In this document: positions 54,754 to 62,593 of the stretch, in pieces
Layout: each line of letters starts with the position of its first letter
Position numbering within the stretch: the first letter of the stretch is position 1
Source of the DNA: Bacteroidota bacterium
GTDB taxonomy: Bacteria > Bacteroidota > Ignavibacteria > Ignavibacteriales > Melioribacteraceae
Assembly: GCA_023397505.1 (NCBI GenBank)
Contig: JAEWUC010000008.1
Location: 372,001-436,000 of the forward strand
DNA length: 64,000 nt
Reading direction: 5' to 3'
Position numbers and translations under genes: made by a program
The notes under the pieces: model-generated
Told to the model about the DNA's origin: nothing
Database searches by the model: none
What the model saw: only the letters and a program-made list of their open reading frames with translations

Positions 54754-54775
54754 TTTTATATCTCCTATATCCATT

Positions 54776-55549
54776 TTAATTGGTTTCATTGATTGTTAGA
54801 CTACTTTGCTTAAATGAAAATTCTTTATCTGATTTTCCATCCCATTCATTTAATAAAACACTTATTAGGGATGTATAGCTCTTCTGAAGATCTTTGTGTG
54901 TTCGATAAAATGTACTTAGGAATGGATTTTTCTCGTAATTCTTGAGGAAATCATATATAAGCTCTTCAACTTCCTCAGCAACTGATGTGTTGAGGTTTTC
55001 CTTGAGCTTGTCTAATTCAGCCGCATTGTCCGCTAATACTTCATCCAATAGAATTTTTATTCTATTAATGATAGTCCCACTATACCTTTTTACATAGTAA
55101 CCGGATCTTCCTTGTGCAGTGTATAATGAATCTTTTGCTTTTTCAATCTCATCAGCAGTTTTTCCACCGAATGCCTTGTACTGATCCTGCCAATTTTGGT
55201 TTTCAATAAATTTTTGCTCTTTTAATTTTTTGAGTTTTGCTTGATTCAATTTCCTTTGAGTAGGTGTTAGTGTTGAAACGATTCCTCTTTGTCTATCAAT
55301 CCTCGAGACAGATTTCAATAGTGTTTTTAACTTCAAGATCTCTTCATTGATTTCAGCTAACCGTTGTTCAGTTTGCATGAGTGCATCATATTGGTTGTTG
55401 AAATTATCCGAAAAATTAAAAGCAGGAAGTTTTGATTGGTCCTCAGACGAATAACCTCCATTTTGTTTTGAGGCTGGAGATTCTTTGGAAGTATTATCTT
55501 CCTTTTGATTCTTTGAAGATTTTTTTGGGTTTGATATTTCAGCATTCAT
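54776..55549 (-). CDS. Island coiled-coil protein
   Basis: A 257-residue protein. Residues 1-50 are polar and low in complexity (S, K, N, Q), and residues about 55-130 form a coiled coil ('YDALMQTEQRLAEINEEILKLKTLLKSV', 'KLNQAKLKKLKEQKFIENQNWQDQYKAF'). The C-terminus is helical. It starts with ATG 55549 behind GGAG. A palindrome at 55571-55588 precedes it. Unknown function. Confidence 0.6.
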   Translation of the reverse strand: MNAEISNPKKSSKNQKEDNTSKESPASKQNGGYSSEDQSKLPAFNFSDNFNNQYDALMQTEQRLAEINEEILKLKTLLKSVSRIDRQRGIVSTLTPTQRKLNQAKLKKLKEQKFIENQNWQDQYKAFGGKTADEIEKAKDSLYTAQGRSGYYVKRYSGTIINRIKILLDEVLADNAAELDKLKENLNTSVAEEVEELIYDFLKNYEKNPFLSTFYRTHKDLQKSYTSLISVLLNEWDGKSDKEFSFKQSSLTINETN

Positions 55550-55570
55550 TTTGTACTCCGTTTTTTATTT

Positions 55571-55588
55571 GTACAAATTATTTTGTAC
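55571..55588. promoter_or_regulatory. Palindromic operator candidate
   Basis: GTACAAATTATTTTGTAC is a perfect inverted repeat with 7-base arms and a 4-base centre, 21 bases upstream of the coiled-coil gene start. Two more TTTGTAC-like copies are nearby (one just before the ATG). This is the layout of a repressor site. Confidence 0.5.
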
Positions 55589-55705
55589 GGAGTAAACTTA
55601 TTTTATGATTGGTCTGGCGTGCTATCTGATTATTCCCAGATCATTTCCCAGATGCTTTATGATGGGCAAATTTCTAAAATGAGTTGCAAATTGAGGCTGA
55701 AAATA

Positions 55706-57667
55706 TTATTTGGTGTGATTCTCGCGTATGAATTTTTCTAGACTATCATCAGTAATTGAGAGGTTAAATAGGGAAATGTCCTTAATAACAGAATCATATG
55801 CATTGATTTCATAATGATCTTGAAAAAGCTTAACTAGATTCTTCTTGAGTTCCAATAAATCCGCCTTATGTTTTTTTAGTGGCTTGTTGTCATACAAATG
55901 TGGGTAATTTACTCGATGAAAATATGAATAAAATGCGCTATCTATATTATGTTTTGTTCCCTTTGAGGGCATCTTTTGGGGAGAAGCATTCTGATATTTT
56001 TTCACATCTTTATATAGAATATCAGTATCGATCTTCGTTCTTCCTGTAATTTCAAAATGTTTTTTAATGTATGCTATATATAGAAGTGGTAAGGAAGTAA
56101 AATATTCGACTTCGCATTCTATTCCGTCATAATTATTTTTAATTAACCAACAATCTTTTTTCTTTGTATTATTAAATTGATGAACAAATTCGAAATCATA
56201 TCTATAATTGATTTTTGAAGGCTGGGTGGGGGGCATAAATCCCTTGTTTTCCAAAGACTTAAATTTCTTTTCTATATAGTTCTCTAGGTCAGTAATAAAG
56301 TCGGCATCGAATATAATTGGATTTAATAGAGGACCTGATTTCAAGAACTGAACTAAATTGTACATCTCTGTCAAAGTTGGAATTTTAATAAGTAATTCAT
56401 TGATCAGTCGGCAATTGCTTAGGGCATCAATCGCTTCCTCACTTTCCATTTCCGTCCCTTCAAAACCAATCATTTTATTTTGCTTTAGCATCATCCAGAA
56501 ATAGACGCTATAAAATTCATGAAATTCTTCCGAAGAAGGAAGTTGAACCATGAAAAACTGTTTTGGACTAAAATTTTCGAGCACCGTATTACTTTGCAGA
56601 ATAATTAATTTGTCTTTATGCGTTTCTTGTGAAAGCTCAATTATTAGCTTTGATAAAGATGATTTGGAGAGTTTGTCGATATTTCTAAGCGCGATAGTTG
56701 AACCACTTGTTCCTAAATAATAGTCCCCATCCTCGCAGTCGTATATAAAATCTTCTCCTAAATAATCTTGGACATCTTCGATAAATTTTTCAGCAATAAA
56801 ACGATCCCCACCAACTAAAAGAATTTTTGTCCTAATCTTTTGTAAACAGTCTGTATATACTTTATGTAAATGATTATCACTGTTAAAAAATTCATTGCTT
56901 GAGTCATATTTGTGTATATAAATTAAGATATCGGAAAATTTATGGGGGATAAATTTGATAGAGTTGAATGTAAATACATCATCTGGATTTATATTGGGAT
57001 TATAAGTCAACGATTGACCGTAAGTCAAATATTTAATGGAGTCTTCAATTTTTATTATTTGCCTTCCTAAATAATGTTTCTCTTCGTCGAACGAGGAATT
57101 CCTATAACCCGAAAGTTGTTTAAGTTTTATTAGTAACCTCGAAGAAAGATTTGTTGTTAATGGTGAAATAAAAACAAAATCATCGTCTCCCTTATATTTT
57201 TCAAGATCTTTAATGTCCCACTTTGTATTAATGTTATAAGGTTCGCCTGGGCTAAAGATCTTTATCTGATCACCATATTTTGCTTTTGGATCAAACCAAT
57301 TAACAAAATTGGTCATACTTTCTCGAAATGCTGAATCTTCTTTTGAATCACTTTGAACTGGCAGGTTTAGAAATTCTGAACCTAGTTTGTGAAACTTAAC
57401 TAACGATTTATGCACGTCATTTTCAAATTTAGGGAAAATCAATCGAAAGGCTCGTAAATCGAGCAAAGCAATTTTGTTGATTCTGTAGATTGGATTAGAG
57501 ATATCATTAAAACTTTTAGGGAAATACAAATTACTAATTTTTAGTAACGCCCTCTCATATATTTCGATTTGATCAGTTGTTTTGGGTAAACCAGATGAGA
57601 ATGCTTGCTTTGCATCCATTAAAAATGTATAAATACCTGTCAATTCGATATCAGCTACAAGTACCAT
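55706..57667 (-). CDS. Large island protein with a degenerate AAA+-like region
   Basis: A 653-residue protein. The middle (about 275-440) recalls a sigma-54-activator ATPase: 'ILLVGGDRFIAEKF' at the Walker A position, 'GSTIALRNIDKLSKSSLSKLI' at the Walker B position (compare GGTLFLDEIxxL) and 'KLIILQSNT' at the sensor I position. The Walker A lysine motif (GxxGxGK) is absent and Walker B lacks its D-E, so no ATPase activity is expected. The C-terminal part carries no HTH that I could see. It is divergent from the DUF499 operon and may regulate or take part in it. Confidence 0.6.
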   Translation of the reverse strand: MVLVADIELTGIYTFLMDAKQAFSSGLPKTTDQIEIYERALLKISNLYFPKSFNDISNPIYRINKIALLDLRAFRLIFPKFENDVHKSLVKFHKLGSEFLNLPVQSDSKEDSAFRESMTNFVNWFDPKAKYGDQIKIFSPGEPYNINTKWDIKDLEKYKGDDDFVFISPLTTNLSSRLLIKLKQLSGYRNSSFDEEKHYLGRQIIKIEDSIKYLTYGQSLTYNPNINPDDVFTFNSIKFIPHKFSDILIYIHKYDSSNEFFNSDNHLHKVYTDCLQKIRTKILLVGGDRFIAEKFIEDVQDYLGEDFIYDCEDGDYYLGTSGSTIALRNIDKLSKSSLSKLIIELSQETHKDKLIILQSNTVLENFSPKQFFMVQLPSSEEFHEFYSVYFWMMLKQNKMIGFEGTEMESEEAIDALSNCRLINELLIKIPTLTEMYNLVQFLKSGPLLNPIIFDADFITDLENYIEKKFKSLENKGFMPPTQPSKINYRYDFEFVHQFNNTKKKDCWLIKNNYDGIECEVEYFTSLPLLYIAYIKKHFEITGRTKIDTDILYKDVKKYQNASPQKMPSKGTKHNIDSAFYSYFHRVNYPHLYDNKPLKKHKADLLELKKNLVKLFQDHYEINAYDSVIKDISLFNLSITDDSLEKFIRENHTK

Positions 57668-57944
57668 TAATAACTCTTTAATAATTATTTTAAATATATT
57701 TCATTTTTTTACACATCGTCTAAATTTATAAATAAAATCTCTGTTGTTATAATTTTTTGTGGCCCCCCCCCCTCATACATTCTTCGAATCATATGTTTCA
57801 CTTATGTGTGAGTTCTAAATAAGATGAGGAATGATTTTTTTTGATTCAGCTAATTGACTTGTATCGTTATAGACAATTTAGTTATTGGGATGTATGGTCC
57901 TGGTGTTAATTTGAATTTAGAACTAAATATTTAATTACATAATC

Positions 57945-58035
57945 GAATTCAGTCATCATTTTCATTGCCAAATCAGTTTTCCAATCAATATTTTATTGCC
58001 AAATTGAATTCGGGGACTCATTTTTTCGCCAAAAA
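57945..58035. repeat. Imperfect direct repeats around GCCAAA
   Basis: GAATTC followed 22 bases later by GCCAAA occurs twice, at 57945-57972 and 58006-58033. ATTGCCAAAT occurs exactly at 57964 and 57995, and a third GCCAAA begins at 58028, giving a spacing of about 31 bases (three turns of DNA). This is the layout of a multi-site regulator. Confidence 0.5.
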
Positions 58036-58148
58036 TTTTGGTTATAGCGAAAAAACGCAACTTTTCTGTTTCTAACCATAGCAGTCGGATAGTATTTTAG
58101 CGACAAGTAACTGTTTTCGTGATTTCTTGAAAACGTCAAGAAAATAGC

Positions 58149-58177
58149 TTGACAAATATATTTACCTGAATTATATT
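58149..58177 (+). promoter_or_regulatory. Promoter of the DUF499 operon with palindromic operator
   Basis: TTGACA (58149-58154), a 17-base spacer and TATATT (58172-58177) make a close to ideal sigma-70 promoter; TATATTTG also fits the Bacteroidota -7 pattern. The flanks form an inverted repeat (TTGACAAATATA against TATATTTGTGTCAA), which a repressor could use to shut the operon. Confidence 0.65.
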
Positions 58178-58203
58178 TGTGTCAAAACAAATAGAAGGTT
58201 GTT

Positions 58204-60825
58204 ATGAGCTTCTCGAAAATTCTTACTCCAAGACCTGAACTTCTAAAAGGCGATGGTATTCAAGGAATAATTGATATTGAAAATCTGAACATTAAAAAGA
58301 AAAAAGGAAAAACACTTGAAGCCACTCCAGAGGATTTCTTTTCACTTACTTATCCAACAACCGATATTAAAAGTGTCCTTCACTTTCTGCACCAAAGGTA
58401 TAATTCAGATAGTAGCACACCCGGATTATTCTTATTAGAGGGTTTTAAGGGAAGTGGTAAATCACATCTTGAACTTTTTGTATATCATCTTTTCCAGAAT
58501 AATGGATTTGCACAGGAATGGCTTAAACATCATAATCTAGAATGCCGTGTACCCGACAATGCCACAGTAATTATTCACAAATTCACCGATAACTTAGTTG
58601 ACTCAATATGGAGATTATTATTTGAAAAAATTGGAGCGGAAAATCTTATAAGCAATACACCTCCAAATATAAATCAACTTCGTGATGCAATAACCGGTAA
58701 GAAAATTGTTTTTATACTCGATGAGCTTGAAAGAGGATTTGAAAGCATTTCAAATAAATTTGCACAGGCCCAAAATCTCTCTTTTCTGCAAATGCTAAGC
58801 GAAGAAGCTCAAAGGTCAGAAACCGCATCAATCACAATTTTTGCCTCTATTTACAACTCAAACAATGAACCGGGTTCAACATTAAAACGTGTCCCTCGAA
58901 TTGATCTAAAATTTTCCGAACCACAAGATCGTAAAATGGTTGTATTGCACAGACTTTTTTCAGACTATGGAAAACATGATATCCAAAAAGTCGAGACTAT
59001 TACTAAAAGCTATATCAATCAATGGAAAAAAAACAATATACCTATCGATGAGAAATATGAAGAAAAATTTCAACAGAGCTATCCCTTTACACCTGAGATT
59101 TTTGATATTTTGTTAAATAGAGTATTAGGTAAAAACATTCAAGGCAATCGAGGTCCCTTAGCATTGCTAGGTAGATTAGTGAAAAATGCCCACGACAAAT
59201 CGGATGTGATCAGTGCTGCTTCTTTGAATATAAAGGATGTTGGTATAAGAAATTTTATAACCGATCTTGACCCGGGTCAGACATTTATTCAATGTGCGCT
59301 GACTGATCTGAATGATCTCGAAGCTATTCCCTTGGCGAATAAAATTGTGGCTTCAACATTGATTGGAACAATAGCCTCGTCCGGCAATTTGAGGGGAATA
59401 AAAGAATATGAATTAGCAAGACAGGTTATCGAACCGGGTGATAATTTTAATGATTACACTGCTTCAATTAATGCGTTTGAAAAATTGGGAGCTTATTTCC
59501 AAAAATCTGAGGATAGTTTCTTTTTTGATACTCAAGAAAAACCATATGCAAAGGTTGAATACCGTTCATTAAGAATTGATGCTAAAGATGCTCTTGATTT
59601 TGTATTGGAAAGATGGAGGAAAAATGTATTTAATGATACTTCTGCCATTGTTTATAGAGATGAGGCCCAAGTAAAAAGCGAATTAGTTAAATCAGACAAA
59701 AATTCACCGCGATATATCCTGGCCCCCAAACGATTGCCAAACGAAGAAAGGAAAAGAGTATTTAGCGGGATTGAGAATCCCAATACAGTTTTATTGTTCG
59801 AACCCAAATCTGATCCATTTAATGTTTTCGAAAATCAGGATATGATTAAATGGGCGCAATTAGCTTTGGCAGCAAATGATCTTCATAAAAGCTCAAGTGA
59901 TAGTGAAAGGAAACGACAATATGAAAAAATCGAAACCGATAATGCGCGATATATAGACGATTCGTTTCGTAAGGCCGGTATAGCATATGTCCTGGTAAGA
60001 AGAACTAATAGTGGATTCGATTATGAATTAGAGTCAGTCGGTCATTCGTTGGCGAGACAAGACGTCAAAGAACAATTGGAAAGAAATATTTTCCCCAGAC
60101 AGGTTATTGAAGAACATATAACGGACGTAATAGCAAACACTTCGAATGAATCCAATTGGCTTTTAAATCATAGCATTGCAGACCTTAAAGCGGCTTACAG
60201 AAAAACTTCGGGTTTTCCAGTTATCTTGGCCGAGTCTATTTTAATTGATGCTCTTAGAAATTTATGCCAAAACAAGACAATTGGATTAACCCATACAAGA
60301 GAGAATTTCTGCGGAAGATATCCAAGTTATTCCGGTTCAGAATGGAACGATGTAATTATTACAGAGCCATTTGTTGATCAAGATAAAGCAGATTCAACCA
60401 GTACCTTATTTGAAAACAAACAGAAGAACCCGGTTACTCCTGAGAGCTCTTCAGATGTAACAACACAATCATCTAATGTGAGTTTGAATGAACCTTTTGC
60501 TATATACACAACTAATAAGAACTCCATTATTGAACTGAGGCAAGAAATTGCTGCAAAGCTTTCAGAAAAAGAGAATATGATAACAACGAAAGTATCTTTT
60601 ATGATATTTATGGAGAAATCGTCCGTTGAATTAAACACACTTCCAAATCTTATGCGGGGGCAGCTATCTGGTCCAAGTGATGTCCATTTTGAACTCACAA
60701 TTAGTCAAGCCGGAAATTTCTCCAAATCCAATATTGAAGAGCTAACAGAAAAGTTACCGGTAATACAAGAAGCTTCATATAAAGCAGAATTAAAAGGTTT
60801 CATTACAGATGAGTTGCAAAGTTAA
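58204..60825 (+). CDS. DUF499 AAA+ ATPase (BrxC/PglY-like)
   Basis: An 873-residue P-loop ATPase of the DUF499 family, seen in BREX/Pgl and similar phage-defence loci. The N-terminal 'TPRPELLKGDGIQGIIDIENL' and 'TPEDFFSLTYPTTDIKSVLHFL' are family marks. Walker A is 'GFKGSGKS' (80-87) and Walker B 'KIVFILDELERG' with D173/E174; 'FASIYNSN' with 'LKRVPRIDLKFSEPQDRKMVV' follows. A linker rich in S, T and Q (about 735-760) precedes a C-terminal beta domain. ATG 58204 has AAGG in front. The stop lies one base before the PglZ start. Confidence 0.88.
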   Translation: MSFSKILTPRPELLKGDGIQGIIDIENLNIKKKKGKTLEATPEDFFSLTYPTTDIKSVLHFLHQRYNSDSSTPGLFLLEGFKGSGKSHLELFVYHLFQNNGFAQEWLKHHNLECRVPDNATVIIHKFTDNLVDSIWRLLFEKIGAENLISNTPPNINQLRDAITGKKIVFILDELERGFESISNKFAQAQNLSFLQMLSEEAQRSETASITIFASIYNSNNEPGSTLKRVPRIDLKFSEPQDRKMVVLHRLFSDYGKHDIQKVETITKSYINQWKKNNIPIDEKYEEKFQQSYPFTPEIFDILLNRVLGKNIQGNRGPLALLGRLVKNAHDKSDVISAASLNIKDVGIRNFITDLDPGQTFIQCALTDLNDLEAIPLANKIVASTLIGTIASSGNLRGIKEYELARQVIEPGDNFNDYTASINAFEKLGAYFQKSEDSFFFDTQEKPYAKVEYRSLRIDAKDALDFVLERWRKNVFNDTSAIVYRDEAQVKSELVKSDKNSPRYILAPKRLPNEERKRVFSGIENPNTVLLFEPKSDPFNVFENQDMIKWAQLALAANDLHKSSSDSERKRQYEKIETDNARYIDDSFRKAGIAYVLVRRTNSGFDYELESVGHSLARQDVKEQLERNIFPRQVIEEHITDVIANTSNESNWLLNHSIADLKAAYRKTSGFPVILAESILIDALRNLCQNKTIGLTHTRENFCGRYPSYSGSEWNDVIITEPFVDQDKADSTSTLFENKQKNPVTPESSSDVTTQSSNVSLNEPFAIYTTNKNSIIELRQEIAAKLSEKENMITTKVSFMIFMEKSSVELNTLPNLMRGQLSGPSDVHFELTISQAGNFSKSNIEELTEKLPVIQEASYKAELKGFITDELQS

Positions 60826-60826
60826 A

Positions 60827-61801
60827 ATGAAAAAAACACCATTTAATATTTATTCCGACATTTTACTGACAAATGGTCAGCGTATTCCTGTTATTGCGGA
60901 TTGGTTGATGAAATCCGTCTGGTCGGAGGACAATTTTTCTTCTAAAGAGAATAAACTGTATTTGGAGGAGGGGGAAAAACAAGTCCGCGATTTTGAAGAA
61001 CTGATTTTAAGAGCCGCTAGTGGAGTTTATGATGAGTTAACCTCATTAGCTAAACAAAGAACAAATGTCATTACAAACGAATTAATGAATACAAAAACAG
61101 CACTTGTTGTTCTCGATGGTGTTTCCTTAAGAGAGCTTCCCATATTAATAAAATTAGCCGCTGCCACTAATTACAAAATAGTTGAAAAAAGTTATCGGTT
61201 TTCTGGCCTGCCGAGTGATACTGAATCATTTATAGAGCAAAGATTACTTGGAAAAAGAATTTCGCCATCACAATTAGAAGGAAGAAGGGAATTCTCGGCC
61301 AATAATATAAAAGCTTACTATTACGATACTCCCATGCGTTACTTTGATCTATCTTCAAATGGGTATTCGTTCCTTTTATGGTCAAGCTTCCCAGATGGAA
61401 CATATATGAACTTTGAAGCAAGAACCGCGACCCACTTCGAAACTATTGTTAAACAATTTGACGCAATATGGAAAAATATTATTCTGGCAATTCCGAAAGA
61501 TTACCGGATAATTATTACAAGTGATCATGGTTATATTTACTTAAACACCGGCTATGAGTCCAGTGAGAAAGCTGAATTAGCTCTAGAGTATTTAGAGCAG
61601 AATAGAAGTAAATTTGTTGAAAATATATCACAGATACCGGAGATCTCAGAGCTTCAAAAAGTTTCAGATCTAAATTTATTGATGATAAGAGGTCGAATAA
61701 AAAATCGTCCCAAAGGTTCATCTGCAAACAAAGTATTTAGACATGGCGGATTATCTCTTATGGAAGTGATAACCCCCTATTTAGTTCTAGAAAGAGATTA
61801 A
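60827..61801 (+). CDS. Short PglZ-domain protein
   Basis: A protein of about 324 residues whose C-terminal two-thirds is a PglZ domain of the alkaline phosphatase superfamily. Metal-site segments are present: 'TALVVLDGVSLRELP' (D97), 'RIIITSDHGYIYL' (D233-H234) and 'KVFRHGGLSLMEVITPYLVL' (H306), numbered from ATG 60827. Typical PglZ proteins in BREX are 600-900 residues, so this is a reduced version. An ATG at 60809 overlaps the DUF499 end. It is translationally coupled to DUF499. Confidence 0.85.
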   Translation: MKKTPFNIYSDILLTNGQRIPVIADWLMKSVWSEDNFSSKENKLYLEEGEKQVRDFEELILRAASGVYDELTSLAKQRTNVITNELMNTKTALVVLDGVSLRELPILIKLAAATNYKIVEKSYRFSGLPSDTESFIEQRLLGKRISPSQLEGRREFSANNIKAYYYDTPMRYFDLSSNGYSFLLWSSFPDGTYMNFEARTATHFETIVKQFDAIWKNIILAIPKDYRIIITSDHGYIYLNTGYESSEKAELALEYLEQNRSKFVENISQIPEISELQKVSDLNLLMIRGRIKNRPKGSSANKVFRHGGLSLMEVITPYLVLERD

Positions 61802-61817
61802 TTGAAAGGAGAATGAT

Positions 61818-62087
61818 ATGCCAACAAGAACAAAACATACGGAAAATAAAGAGAAGGTCGGAACGGTATTAGATAAAGATCTACTTCGTAAAGTAAAAGA
61901 GCGTTCGGCAAGAGAAGGAAGGACAATCAGCGATATTATCCAAGACGCCTTGATTAAATACAACGACACAGATTCGACCAACTCAGAATTACGTCGAGCT
62001 GCCGTTAATCATTTTTGCTCAAAACCATTTAATCTGAGTACAAAAGATATCAACGATTTAATAAATGAGGACATATACGAATCATGA
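61818..62087 (+). CDS. Ribbon-helix-helix antitoxin
   Basis: An 89-residue protein. Residues 12-48 ('EKVGTVLDKDLLRKVKERSAREGRTISDIIQDALIKY') form a CopG/MetJ-type ribbon-helix-helix DNA-binding domain; the C-terminal tail probably neutralises the PIN toxin. AAGGAG precedes the ATG. Its stop overlaps the toxin start by four bases (ATGA). It probably represses its own promoter or the operon. Confidence 0.82.
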   Translation: MPTRTKHTENKEKVGTVLDKDLLRKVKERSAREGRTISDIIQDALIKYNDTDSTNSELRRAAVNHFCSKPFNLSTKDINDLINEDIYES

Positions 62088-62593
62088 ACTTATTAAAAAT
62101 ACCTGCAGAGCAGCCGGTCATTATTGATGCGAATATTATGATCTATGCAAATCAAAGAGCATCATTACAGTGTGTAAAATTACTTGAGCGCTGTGCAACT
62201 AATGAAGTGTTCGGAATATTACCTACTCACATATTAGCTGAAGTAATGCACGTATTAATGCTTGCTGAAGCAAGGGATGTTGGTTTAATAAAAGGTTCGA
62301 ATCCGGCAAAGCAACTCTCTGAAAATCCTCAAATCGTAAAATCCCTAAATCGTTATGAATCTCTTCTTCGTGATTTATTGGCAATTGGCTTACAATTAGA
62401 ACCTTTACAAAGAGAAGACTTTATAACAGCTATGTCTTTGCAGCGGCAATATGGATTATTAACCAACGACGCCTTATTCCTGGCGATAGCTACACGACTA
62501 AGAATAACAGCAGTTGTTTCGGCAGATTCCATATTCAATAATATTCAAGGAATAATTCACTATTCACCAAACGACCTTAACGAAGAGTTATAA
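62084..62593 (+). CDS. PIN-domain toxin (VapC-like)
   Basis: A 169-residue PIN-domain ribonuclease toxin. The acidic residues are in place: D15 ('VIIDANIMIYA'), E53 ('ILAEVMHVL'), D129 ('LLTNDALFLAIA') and D148 ('VVSADSIF'). It overlaps the antitoxin by four bases and the methylase by one base (TAATG), so it sits in the middle of the operon with no space for a separate promoter. Confidence 0.85.
   Translation: MNLLKIPAEQPVIIDANIMIYANQRASLQCVKLLERCATNEVFGILPTHILAEVMHVLMLAEARDVGLIKGSNPAKQLSENPQIVKSLNRYESLLRDLLAIGLQLEPLQREDFITAMSLQRQYGLLTNDALFLAIATRLRITAVVSADSIFNNIQGIIHYSPNDLNEEL

Larger units (their letters stand above)
57668..58203. promoter_or_regulatory. Divergent control region of the defence operon
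   Basis: About 536 bases without a convincing gene lie between the 653-residue protein and the DUF499 gene. The region holds a run of ten C (57763-57772), repeats around GCCAAA (57945-58035) and a strong promoter (58149-58177). Confidence 0.7.
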
